Shown piece after piece: positions 7,412 to 14,033 of a DNA stretch of 16,287 bases. This DNA is from an uncultured Blautia sp. (GTDB lineage: Bacteria > Bacillota > Clostridia > Lachnospirales > Lachnospiraceae). The position numbers and the translations under genes were made by a program. Below the pieces are notes generated by a model. That model worked only from the letters and a program-made list of their open reading frames with translations, was not told the DNA's origin and made no database searches. The stretch spans positions 1 through 16,287 of the forward strand of contig URYM01000018.1 of the NCBI GenBank assembly GCA_900552095.1, in the 5' to 3' direction. Within the stretch, counting starts at the first letter, position 1. Each line of letters begins with the position of its first letter.

Positions 7412-7459
7412 AACAAAAATCCCCCCCGGACATATTCTCTACAGTATATGCCTGGAGGG
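7412..7459 (-). terminator. Candidate intrinsic terminator after the DivIVA-like gene
   Basis: CCCTCC-GG-CATAT on the 5' side (7459-7446) pairs with ATATG-CC-GGGGGG (7435-7421), with one A-G mismatch and one bulged U. ATTTTTGTTTTG follows. The G run in the 3' arm is also the only candidate ribosome site for the TTG start of cwlD at 7411, so the hairpin could instead regulate cwlD. Confidence 0.6.
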
Positions 7460-7493
7460 TCCTCTCTATTTTTCTTTTTCTTCTGCTCTGCCC

Positions 7494-8174
7494 TTATTCT
7501 TCATCTTCTTCATTGAGCAGGGCCATAATATCCGCATCCAGCTCATCACTGTCCGCCTCGTCAAAGCTGTCCTCAGCCGTTTCCGATGGTTTTGCCGGTG
7601 CTTCCTCCTCTGCCTCTTCCTGCTCCTCATTCATCTCCTGCATGCTCTCCGGCATACTGCTGATGATCCGGTGCACTTCTTTGTAAGAGGACATGAATCT
7701 TTGCTGTACCTGATTGATCAGTTCCACAATATCATTCAGCTCATCCTGCACCGCAATATACTTCTTCTTTCCCTCAGCCAGCTTCTCATCCACCTCGGTC
7801 TGCACCGAAAGCACACGGCGCTCCGCCTCCGTATCCGCCTCGGCCAGGATTTCATCCCGTTTCTTTTCCGCTGCCCGGATCATATTATCAGAACGCACCT
7901 GGCTTTCATACACCAGCCGCCCGATGCTCTCATAATTATCAATATACTGCTGATACCTTTCGGAAATATCCTTCTTGTAATGTTCAATCTGCTGCTCTTT
8001 GTCATCCAGCCTGTGCAGAAGTTCCGAGATCTTCTCATCCTTTTCCTTGATCTCTTTCAGCAGGCGGCTCTTCTCCGCATAGGCCTCTTCCTTTAAGGCC
8101 TGCACCTGCATCTGCACATCATCCTTGTCATATCCCCCCATCAGCGTTGTCTTAAACATTTCTGCTTCACTCAT
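7494..8174 (-). CDS. DivIVA-like coiled-coil protein
   Basis: The 226-residue protein starts with MFKTTLMGGYDKDDVQMQV (6-24), the DivIVA-type N-terminal GGY-x-K-x-DV motif, which is followed by long heptad-rich segments (about 25-75 and 95-150) and a strongly acidic tail (about 180-226, many Glu/Asp). DivIVA proteins sit at curved membranes and scaffold cell-division or polar factors. The exact partner here is not known. The start ATG has GGCAGG upstream, and the TGA of the GH18 gene ends 16 bases before it, so the two are likely co-transcribed. Similarity is strongest at the N-terminus, and the rest is only generic coiled coil. A role in division or sporulation is inferred from context. Confidence 0.8.
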   Translation of the reverse strand: MSEAEMFKTTLMGGYDKDDVQMQVQALKEEAYAEKSRLLKEIKEKDEKISELLHRLDDKEQQIEHYKKDISERYQQYIDNYESIGRLVYESQVRSDNMIRAAEKKRDEILAEADTEAERRVLSVQTEVDEKLAEGKKKYIAVQDELNDIVELINQVQQRFMSSYKEVHRIISSMPESMQEMNEEQEEAEEEAPAKPSETAEDSFDEADSDELDADIMALLNEEDEE

Positions 8175-8190
8175 ACCTGTAACCTGCCTT

Positions 8191-9888
8191 TCACTGTAAA
8201 TACCCGGCTATGATGTTCCATACAGAAGCCCGCTCAAACCCCAGCTTCCACTCGGCTACGCCGGCCAGTTCATATTCCCGGATCAGTTTCATCTTCTCCT
8301 CAATAGAACGTTCATCTTCCACCCAGATCTGATACAGTCCGTCATCGCCGTCCATCTCTGCAACTGTCTGTCCCAGTTCTTCGTCCCAGTAGGCAACCAT
8401 TCCATTTGCCTCCTGTTCGGCAATGTATGCCTGAGACTGATCCATATTCATAACCTCGCTGTAAAGTTCGGCGCTGCCATGAGGCTTTTTCCAGAGTCTG
8501 GTATAAAACGGTATTCCATTGATTACTTTTTCCTTCGGCACCTCTTTTAAAGTGGCCTCTATTCCATCCCGCACAAAGGGAAGCGACGCCACAGACCCGG
8601 CCTCGGATCCTCCTCCGTAATGCTCGTCATATCCCATGATGATCACATAATCCGCCACAATTCCCTGCTCTTTTCTGTCATAATACAGGTTGTAGGGCTG
8701 GGGAACCGGATTATCCACCGAAAGCACCAGTCCGGCCCGGCGGCAGGCAATGGAAAGCTCCCGGATAAACTGGATATAATGGGGCGCTTCCTCCTCCTTA
8801 ATACTCTCAAAATCCACATTGATCCCATCAAACCCGCAGGCGGCTGCGCTGTCCATCAGCTGCTGGATCATATAAGCTCTTTTCGGCGTGCTGGAAAGTA
8901 CTTCAAGGGTAGACACTTCCTTATTAAAATTATCAATAAGAGCCCAGACTTCCAGTCCCTTGCCGTGCGCTTTCTCCACATAGGAAGCATCTGCCAGGGA
9001 CGATAAGGTTCCATCCTCACTCTGAATCGAAAACCAGGTGGGGGAAATCGTATTTACCCCTGTCATCTCCGCCGTCACCTCATCCAGCATCTCATTGGCT
9101 CCCGCAGAAGTCACCTGATGCCATGCCAGATTGATCGGATAATCCTTCCGTATACTCGTATATTCCGGAACTACATTTACCGGTTCCTCCTGAATTTTCT
9201 CCGGAGCGGAAACGGTTTTAGACGGAACATATCCACGGTAACCGTCCTCTGTAAACACCTCATACCAGTCATCCAGATCTTCCCGGAAATACATCCTGGT
9301 TCCCTCCGGAACCTCTGTGAGCACAGGACTTTTGATCCCGCCCTTTAACCGCACTTTTGTGTCCTCCAGGGCAGTCACTCCCTGAAGGTTCTCCCAGTCT
9401 GTCCGGATCACGGTCCGGCTGGGATCCTCATATATGTTCCAGGCCATATTTGTATACTGGCCAATAAAGTCAAGCGCCAGGTAATCCTTCTCCCCGATCT
9501 TCCTGAGCAGAACCTCATCTGCCTGCTTCTCTACGCCGCCCTGTTCATAAACGGTGCTTTCCGGGGCAAAGGTGATCGCTTCCTCCGGAAGCGTAATGAT
9601 CATCTTCTGTTCTCTGTCATCCCAGTAAAATCTTCCATTAATATACGTTCCCACCGTGGTACAGTCAATATAGACCCGGCCGTCCACCAGAAGCCCCTTT
9701 TCTTCCAGAAGCTGGCCATCCACAACCAGAGCGGTCTGCTCCTCCCCGGTAAGCCCGTAATATTCTGTTCCATCCATCTCTGTGTTCGTCGGTGTGTAGC
9801 GTTTTACAAACATAGTTACCCCGCCGGCCAGAACCACCAGCAGAATCAGCAGCAAAACCACCACTACCGGTGATGCACTTTTTTTCAT
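8191..9888 (-). CDS. Membrane-anchored GH18 family protein with SH3-like domain
   Basis: The 565-residue protein has an N-terminal transmembrane/signal-anchor segment (about 7-28), an extracellular stalk with a copper amine oxidase N-terminal-like region (about 50-165), an SH3-type region (about 175-225, WYEVFTEDGYRGYVP) and a GH18 barrel (about 250-565). The catalytic motif FDGINVDFE (353-361) keeps all three acids, with Glu361 as proton donor. IIMGYDEHYG (416-425) is the typical later strand. Related proteins (YaaH/YdhD-like) work on spore or cell-wall glycans. Which substrate this one cuts is not visible. GGGAGG precedes ATG 9888 with nine bases between. The promoter lies at 9913-9941 and the DivIVA-like gene follows. 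Confidence 0.9.
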   Translation of the reverse strand: MKKSASPVVVVLLLILLVVLAGGVTMFVKRYTPTNTEMDGTEYYGLTGEEQTALVVDGQLLEEKGLLVDGRVYIDCTTVGTYINGRFYWDDREQKMIITLPEEAITFAPESTVYEQGGVEKQADEVLLRKIGEKDYLALDFIGQYTNMAWNIYEDPSRTVIRTDWENLQGVTALEDTKVRLKGGIKSPVLTEVPEGTRMYFREDLDDWYEVFTEDGYRGYVPSKTVSAPEKIQEEPVNVVPEYTSIRKDYPINLAWHQVTSAGANEMLDEVTAEMTGVNTISPTWFSIQSEDGTLSSLADASYVEKAHGKGLEVWALIDNFNKEVSTLEVLSSTPKRAYMIQQLMDSAAACGFDGINVDFESIKEEEAPHYIQFIRELSIACRRAGLVLSVDNPVPQPYNLYYDRKEQGIVADYVIIMGYDEHYGGGSEAGSVASLPFVRDGIEATLKEVPKEKVINGIPFYTRLWKKPHGSAELYSEVMNMDQSQAYIAEQEANGMVAYWDEELGQTVAEMDGDDGLYQIWVEDERSIEEKMKLIREYELAGVAEWKLGFERASVWNIIAGYLQ

Positions 9889-9912
9889 CTTTATTTACCT
9901 CCCATATGTCAC

Positions 9913-9941
9913 ATTATAGCAACATATTTTCAGCCCGTCAC
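9913..9941 (-). promoter_or_regulatory. Sigma-A promoter for the GH18 gene
   Basis: GTGACG (9941-9936), 17-base spacer, TATAAT (9918-9913). The -10 is perfect and the -35 matches 4 of 6. The start would be near 9906, leaving a leader of about 18 bases that contains GGGAGG. Confidence 0.75.
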
Positions 9942-9975
9942 TATTTTTATAAAAATTTAAAACTTTTGACAGAAA

Positions 9976-10025
9976 GCCCGGCCGCCCGCTGTGTACCTCC
10001 AAAACCTGTGATACGGCAGCCGGAC
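9976..10025 (-). terminator. Probable intrinsic terminator after the 72-residue gene
   Basis: GTCCGGCTGCC (10025-10015) pairs along all 11 positions, with two G-U pairs, to GGCGGCCGGGC (9986-9976). The loop is about 28 bases. A TTTCTGTC tail follows, which is only moderately U-rich. Confidence 0.55.
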
Positions 10026-10040
10026 CTGCTGTCCTTTTTC

Positions 10041-10259
10041 TTACGTTCCTATTTTATCAAAAGAAACGCGCACCACCTCCCCCCTGTCGTTCTGTACATA
10101 ATCCCGCATATACACCCCCGCCTCTGCCACATGACAGGCCTTTACAATCTCTTTAGGAGTGCTGGGACGGCCCTCCAGCCACAGCGGCACGCCCTGAAGA
10201 TAGTACGTCTCCAGTTCGCAGCGCAGCGCCGATGTTTCTTTCTTTTTCTTCTTGCTCAT
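10041..10259 (-). CDS. Small hypothetical protein, 72 residues
   Basis: I do not recognise a named family. The protein begins MSKKKKKETSALRCELETYY and continues with LWLEGRPSTPKEIVKACHVAEAG and VYMRDYVQNDRGEVVRVSFDKIGT. It has a basic N-terminus, no membrane segment, one internal helix-like region and a C-terminal beta-rich stretch. The order SxPxEIxxxxxVAExxxYMRDY looks like a conserved short-protein pattern, so a real gene is likely. ATG 10259 is the only usable start: codons upstream to a TAA at about 10330 contain no ATG, GTG or TTG. No SD lies at normal spacing. AAAGGAG occurs at 10302-10296, with a hairpin between. It is flanked by a probable terminator and the long leader described separately. 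Confidence 0.65.
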   Translation of the reverse strand: MSKKKKKETSALRCELETYYLQGVPLWLEGRPSTPKEIVKACHVAEAGVYMRDYVQNDRGEVVRVSFDKIGT

Positions 10260-10530
10260 AGACCCGGGGACGCGCCCGTGATATACCTGTCCCCTCTCCT
10301 TTCCTTGTCTGCCTGAATACGCAAAAGAAGACCTAAGCCGTTACTTTCACGCTGGTTTCACACAGGAACAGCTATAGCTTCGCCTTTTCTTTCAAAAAAA
10401 TTCTTTCAAGTTCATATCTGTAAATTCTGGGAAAACTGCAGGGAACCCTGCCTGGAATAGAAAAAATGAATTGATATTACTGTCGTATCAGAAGCCTCAC
10501 ATCCTTCCTTAGGCAGCCATATCTGTCCTG
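10260..10530 (-). promoter_or_regulatory. Long leader of the 72-residue gene, function unknown
   Basis: If the promoter at 10537-10564 is used, about 270 bases precede ATG 10259. Within them are a short GCAGG-loop-CCTGC hairpin (about 10445-10432), the palindrome AGCTATAGCT (about 10379-10370), and a GGGGAC/GTCCCC stem (10294-10289 with 10271-10266) between AAAGGAG and the start. I do not recognise a known riboswitch or small RNA. On the plus strand this stretch shows no coding or RNA gene. Confidence 0.35.
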
Positions 10531-10536
10531 TCTTTT

Positions 10537-10564
10537 ATTATACCTGTATTCCGCCTATTTGCAA
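10537..10564 (-). promoter_or_regulatory. Candidate promoter upstream of the 72-residue gene
   Basis: TTGCAA (10564-10559), 16-base spacer, TATAAT (10542-10537) on the minus strand. The -10 is perfect, the -35 is 4 of 6 and the spacing is one short. It is about 40 bases from the opposite-facing mecA promoter. Confidence 0.5.
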
Positions 10565-10602
10565 GCTTTTTTCAGGGAAATTCTGAAAAAAACAGGAACC
10601 GC

Positions 10603-10632
10603 TTTACAGTATCTATTCTTCTGGTATATAAT
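10603..10632 (+). promoter_or_regulatory. Sigma-A promoter for mecA
   Basis: TTTACA (10603-10608), 18-base spacer, TATAAT (10627-10632). Start is expected near 10639, giving a leader of about 70 bases that carries the hairpin at 10652-10680. Confidence 0.8.
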
Positions 10633-10651
10633 ATACTGGAATTATTAGATT

Positions 10652-10680
10652 CAGCAGAAAGGCCGGTCTCCTTTTTGCTG
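10652..10680 (+). promoter_or_regulatory. Leader hairpin before mecA
   Basis: CAGCAGAAAGG (10652-10662) and CCTTTTTGCTG (10670-10680) pair across 11 positions with one G-U, with the seven-base loop CCGGTCT. There is no U tract directly after it, so it is not a plain terminator. It ends about 15 bases before AGGA, close enough to affect mecA translation or mRNA stability. Confidence 0.55.
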
Positions 10681-10709
10681 GCGAAACAAAGGGAACAGGA
10701 TGTGATATT

Positions 10710-11444
10710 ATGAAAATAGAAAAAATCAATGACCATCAGATCCGTTGCACGCTGACCAGCGATGACCTGGCAAACAGAGAAATCAAATTAAGCGAACTGG
10801 CCTATGGAACCGAGAAGGCCAAAACTCTTTTTCACGATATGATGCAGCAGGCCCAGTTTGAGTTCGGCTTTGAAGCCGACAACCTTCCCCTCATGATCGA
10901 AGCGATCCCGGTGACACCGGACAGTATCGTCCTGATCATCACCAAGGTGGAAGATCCCGAGGAGCTGGACACCCGTTTTTCCAAATTTTCTCCCTCCGGA
11001 GAAGAAGATGCCCGGGAAAATGCGTCCCCCTTTACCGGTGCCGATGATATCCTGGATATTTTCCAGAAACTCGTGGACTCCAAACTGAAAGTACAGGGTT
11101 CTGCAAAAAAAGACGAAGAAAAGGAAAAGGCGGCAGAGACGCCTGCCGTAAATCTCCTCCAGCTTTTCCGTTTTTCTTCTCTGGACGGAGCGATCCGCGC
11201 AGCCCGCGGACTCACTCTCCCCTACGACGGAGAAAACTCCCTGTATAAAGATCCCCGGGACAATTCCTACTGCCTGGCACTCCATCAGTCCGGCTGCAGC
11301 CCGGAGGAATTCAACCGGATCTGCAACGTTCTCTCCGAGTACGGCCAGGGCAAGACCTGTACTGCCGCAAGAGAAGCTTATTTGAAGGAACACGGGGAAC
11401 TTCTTATAAAAAACAGCGCACTGCATCTGCTGGCCCAGCTGTAA
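10710..11444 (+). CDS. mecA: Adaptor protein MecA
   Basis: MecA delivers target proteins to the ClpC(P) AAA+ protease and promotes ClpC assembly. The 244-residue protein has the N-terminal substrate-binding domain (MKIEKINDHQIRCTLTSDDL, LSELAYGTEKAKTLFHDMM, about 1-85), an acidic/lysine-rich linker (about 95-145) and the C-terminal ClpC-binding domain (NLLQLFRFSSLDGAIRAARG onward, about 147-244). Length fits MecA/YpbH. ATG 10710 follows GGAACAGGA with about nine bases. It is monocistronic, with its own promoter and a terminator at 11488-11538. In B. subtilis it controls ComK, but no competence gene is seen nearby, so targets here are unknown. Confidence 0.94.
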   Translation: MKIEKINDHQIRCTLTSDDLANREIKLSELAYGTEKAKTLFHDMMQQAQFEFGFEADNLPLMIEAIPVTPDSIVLIITKVEDPEELDTRFSKFSPSGEEDARENASPFTGADDILDIFQKLVDSKLKVQGSAKKDEEKEKAAETPAVNLLQLFRFSSLDGAIRAARGLTLPYDGENSLYKDPRDNSYCLALHQSGCSPEEFNRICNVLSEYGQGKTCTAAREAYLKEHGELLIKNSALHLLAQL

Positions 11445-11487
11445 GATTTTCTCACCGATTTTGCGGAAGACAAACGCCGTACACCCC

Positions 11488-11538
11488 AAAAACAGAGGGG
11501 ATGCAAATCCGTCCAAGATTTGCATCCCCTCTGTTTTT
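11488..11538. terminator. Bidirectional intrinsic terminator
   Basis: Two 22-base arms (11488-11509 and 11517-11538) are perfect inverted repeats around the seven-base loop CGTCCAA. The outer five positions are A on one arm and T on the other, so each strand ends its hairpin with a U tract. It lies between convergent mecA (+) and the DUF1858 gene (-) and should stop both. Confidence 0.95.
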
Positions 11539-11579
11539 ATCAGCCTGTTTCTTCAGGATCAGGCAGCCTCTTTTATTTC

Positions 11580-11780
11580 TCAGGCCTGAGCCAGATAATC
11601 GTTGATCTGTTTCTCCAGCATCTCCACATCCATACCGTGTACCACTGCGGCCTCCTCAAGAGTCTCCCCCTGAGCGGACGGGCATCCGATACAGTGCATT
11701 CCTGCGCGCATCAGGATTCCTGCAATATTGCTGTCCACTGCCAGCAGCTGTCCGATTGTCATTTTTCTGGAAATCTGCAT
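11580..11780 (-). CDS. DUF1858 domain protein with CxxC motif
   Basis: This small 66-residue protein reads MQISRKMTIGQLLAVDSNIA, then GILMRAGMHCIGCPSAQGET and LEEAAVVHGMD. The GMHCIGCPSA piece has a CxxC pair (31-34) typical of DUF1858, a hybrid-cluster-protein-associated redox-disulfide family. Whether the cysteines bind metal or form a disulfide is unknown. Two starts occur as ATGAAAATG. AAAGGAGG sits only two bases from the first (11786) and eight from the second (11780), so I use 11780. A promoter is at 11815-11843. It is divergent from the ferredoxin gene, suggesting shared redox service, an inference only. Confidence 0.88.
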   Translation of the reverse strand: MQISRKMTIGQLLAVDSNIAGILMRAGMHCIGCPSAQGETLEEAAVVHGMDVEMLEKQINDYLAQA

Positions 11781-11814
11781 TTTCATTTCCTCCTTTACAT
11801 GGTCTATGGGCCTC

Positions 11815-11843
11815 ATTATAATACCTTTTCTCCCCGGAATCAA
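11815..11843 (-). promoter_or_regulatory. Sigma-A promoter for the DUF1858 gene
   Basis: TTGATT (11843-11838), 17-base spacer, TATAAT (11820-11815). It faces away from the ferredoxin promoter, about 40 bases off. Confidence 0.8.
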
Positions 11844-11883
11844 CTCCCCGGTTTTACTTTTCTCATTGTTTCCGATTTTATAC

Positions 11884-11912
11884 TTGTATTTTACCGGAAT
11901 TTCATTTAAAAT
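11884..11912 (+). promoter_or_regulatory. Candidate promoter for the ferredoxin gene
   Basis: TTGTAT (11884-11889), 17-base spacer, TAAAAT (11907-11912). Matches are 4 of 6 and 5 of 6. Start would be near 11919 with a leader of about 50 bases. Confidence 0.6.
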
Positions 11913-11923
11913 GAAGGCAGTAA

Positions 11924-12142
<219 letters not shown>

Positions 12143-12164
12143 TTACTACACGAACTTTTTAAAC

Positions 12165-12216
12165 AGGCTGCTGCAAAACAGTATCGGGAATCCGGTTTCT
12201 GGTTTTGCGGCAGCCT
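12165..12216 (+). terminator. Intrinsic terminator after the ferredoxin gene
   Basis: AGGCTGCTGCAAAAC (12165-12179) and GTTTTGCGGCAGCCT (12202-12216) pair at 15 positions with one G-U. CTTCTTTTG follows. It ends 27 bases before the next ATG, whose gene therefore probably has another promoter that I cannot locate with confidence. Confidence 0.85.
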
Positions 12217-12243
12217 CTTCTTTTGTATTTGAAAGGAACTGTC

Positions 12244-13137
12244 ATGTCATTATCAAGAAAAGAATTTGATGTTCTGACCAGCATCGAGGCCTCCAAAAGC
12301 CCGGACTTCACCCAGCGCGAGCTGGCTCAGGCCTCCGGCCATTCCCTGGGATCCGTCAACAAGACACTCCACCTTCTGGAGGACGCCGGACTCGTCAGCG
12401 AAAATCAGATCACAGAAAAAGGACTGGAAGCGCTGGAACCCTACCGGGTTAAGAGGGCGGTTCTTCTGGCGGCCGGTTTCGGTTCCCGCCTGGTTCCGGT
12501 CACTCTGAACACTCCCAAACCACTGGTCCGCGTCAAGGGAGTCCGTATGATTGATACGCTTCTGGACGCCGTCCTTGCCGCCGGAATCGAGGATATCGTG
12601 ATCGTAAGAGGATATCTGGGAGAGCAGTTTGACCAGCTGCTGTATAAATATCCTCAGATCCGTTTCATCGAGAATCCCGCTTACAATGAAAGCAATAATA
12701 TTTCCTCCGCTATGTGCGTGCGTTATCTGCTCCAGAACGCCTACGTTCTGGAAGCCGATCTGGTTCTTTACAACCCCGGCCTTATCACAAAATATCAGTA
12801 CACCAGCAACTATCTGGGCGTACCGACAGAGAAAACTGACGACTGGTGCTTCGAGACGAAAAACCGGATCATCACCAAACTGAAGGTAGGCGGACTGAAC
12901 TGCCACCATATGTTCGGAATCTCCTACTGGAACCAGCACGATGGCGCCCAGATGGCCGAGCACATCCGCGAAGTTTTCACGATGCCCGGCGGACGCGAGC
13001 GCTACTGGGATCAGGTCGCCCTGGAATATTTTATCAAAAATTATAAAATTGAAGTGCGGGAATGTACTTTTGACGACATCATTGAGGTGGACAGCTTTTC
13101 CGATCTGAAAAAGCTGGATCACTCCTACTGCTGCTGA
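12244..13137 (+). CDS. Winged-helix / LicC-type choline-phosphate cytidylyltransferase-like fusion
   Basis: The 297-residue protein has an N-terminal winged helix-turn-helix (about 4-68; FTQRELAQASGHSLGSVNKT then LHLLEDAGLV) and a nucleotidyltransferase domain (about 70-297). The latter shows LLAAGFGSRLVPVTLNTPKP (74-93), the NTP-binding glycine-rich site, a metal-binding EAD (170-172) and NNISSAMCVRYLL. This is the LicC layout, in which phosphocholine and CTP give CDP-choline for surface decoration. The substrate is not proven and other phosphorylated alcohols are possible. ATG 12244 follows AAGGA with seven bases. No licB, licA or licD neighbour is visible. Its last 13 bases overlap the convergent pseudouridine synthase gene. 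Confidence 0.85.
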   Translation: MSLSRKEFDVLTSIEASKSPDFTQRELAQASGHSLGSVNKTLHLLEDAGLVSENQITEKGLEALEPYRVKRAVLLAAGFGSRLVPVTLNTPKPLVRVKGVRMIDTLLDAVLAAGIEDIVIVRGYLGEQFDQLLYKYPQIRFIENPAYNESNNISSAMCVRYLLQNAYVLEADLVLYNPGLITKYQYTSNYLGVPTEKTDDWCFETKNRIITKLKVGGLNCHHMFGISYWNQHDGAQMAEHIREVFTMPGGRERYWDQVALEYFIKNYKIEVRECTFDDIIEVDSFSDLKKLDHSYCC

Positions 13138-14033
13138 TTCATCCACTCCCGGCACAGTTCTTCCATTTCTCTGGGGACAGGCGCACAGATTTCCAGCGCT
13201 TCCCCGGTAAATGGCTGAACGCAGCGCACTTTCCATGCATGGAGCATAAGACGCGGGCAGGAATCTCCCTTTCCGTAGATCGGATCGCCCAGGAGCGGAT
13301 GCCCCGCATGGGCCATATGTACACGAATCTGATGGGTTCTTCCCGTTTCCAGGCGGCAGGCCAGCAGCGCATATCCTTCCGCCTGATAAAGTACCTGATA
13401 ATGTGTCACCGCTGTTTTGCCGTCCACTGTGACGGCCATTTTCTTTTTCTCTCCCGGACAGGGGCCTATCTTTCCTGTCAGTTTACCCGTCTTCTTCCGA
13501 AACTTCCCCCAGGCCAGCGCCAGATACCATCTCTGATAAATCTGCTCTTCTCTCTGTCTGCACAGCTTTGCCGCGCTGACGCCATGTTTTCCGAACAACA
13601 GCACCCCGGAAGTATCCTTGTCCAGCCGCCCGATGGATCTCACCCTGACTTGCTGGCCCTGATCCCGGTAATAGGCCACCAGCTGATTGGCCAGCGAATC
13701 CCGATAATGTCCGGGGGACGGATGCACCACCAGACCGGCAGGCTTGTTCACTGCCGCCAGATCCTCGTCTTCATAGAGGATACTCAGATTTCCTTCTCCC
13801 CGCTTCAGATGGACAGATCCCTCTTCCGCCTCCTCCAGAAGGATCTCCAGGATCTCTCCCTCCGTGAGCACGTGCGTAACCCGTACCTGCCTGTTCGATG
13901 CTCGGATCCCTCCTTCCTGGAATTTCAGTCTGCTGATCTGCCGCCGGCTCAGTCCGGCCTCTGTCTTCAGCACCTGCTCAACCGTCTTTCCGGCCTGCTT
14001 CGGCCCGATTTTTATCCTTAGTCTTCTTTCCAT
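13125..14033 (-). CDS. RluA/RluD-family 23S rRNA pseudouridine synthase
   Basis: It converts specific uridines in RNA, likely 23S rRNA, to pseudouridine. The 302-residue protein has an N-terminal S4-like part (QVLKTEAGLSRRQISRLKFQ, 20-39) and the RluA catalytic core: NKPAGLVVHPSPG (96-108), the active-site GRLDKDTSG (135-143, Asp138), LETGRTHQIRVH (228-239) and HPLLGDPIYG (245-254). The exact target uridine is unclear. I take ATG 14033 (MERRLRIKIG), with a weak AAGAGAAG upstream. Reading upstream to 14108 lacks S4 features. The start overlaps the end of the MerR gene by 56 bases, suggesting translational coupling. It ends facing the cytidylyltransferase gene, overlapping it by 13 bases. Confidence 0.9.
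   Translation of the reverse strand: MERRLRIKIGPKQAGKTVEQVLKTEAGLSRRQISRLKFQEGGIRASNRQVRVTHVLTEGEILEILLEEAEEGSVHLKRGEGNLSILYEDEDLAAVNKPAGLVVHPSPGHYRDSLANQLVAYYRDQGQQVRVRSIGRLDKDTSGVLLFGKHGVSAAKLCRQREEQIYQRWYLALAWGKFRKKTGKLTGKIGPCPGEKKKMAVTVDGKTAVTHYQVLYQAEGYALLACRLETGRTHQIRVHMAHAGHPLLGDPIYGKGDSCPRLMLHAWKVRCVQPFTGEALEICAPVPREMEELCREWMNQQQ

Noticed and set aside
10356..10375. Close resemblance to the lacZ/M13-reverse priming site, with one A missing
   Set aside because: Flanking bases do not continue as vector, and the stretch lies in ordinary intergenic DNA; treated as coincidence unless reads show a junction.
10432..10447. GCAGGG-AA-CCCTGC palindrome as a possible terminator
   Set aside because: Only about five pairs are usable with a tetraloop, and the U tract is short. 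It is too weak to call alone.
12253..13236. 327-codon minus-strand reading frame opposite the cytidylyltransferase gene
   Set aside because: The plus-strand frame has clear HTH and nucleotidyltransferase motifs; the antisense frame has none and is likely a by-product of codon bias.
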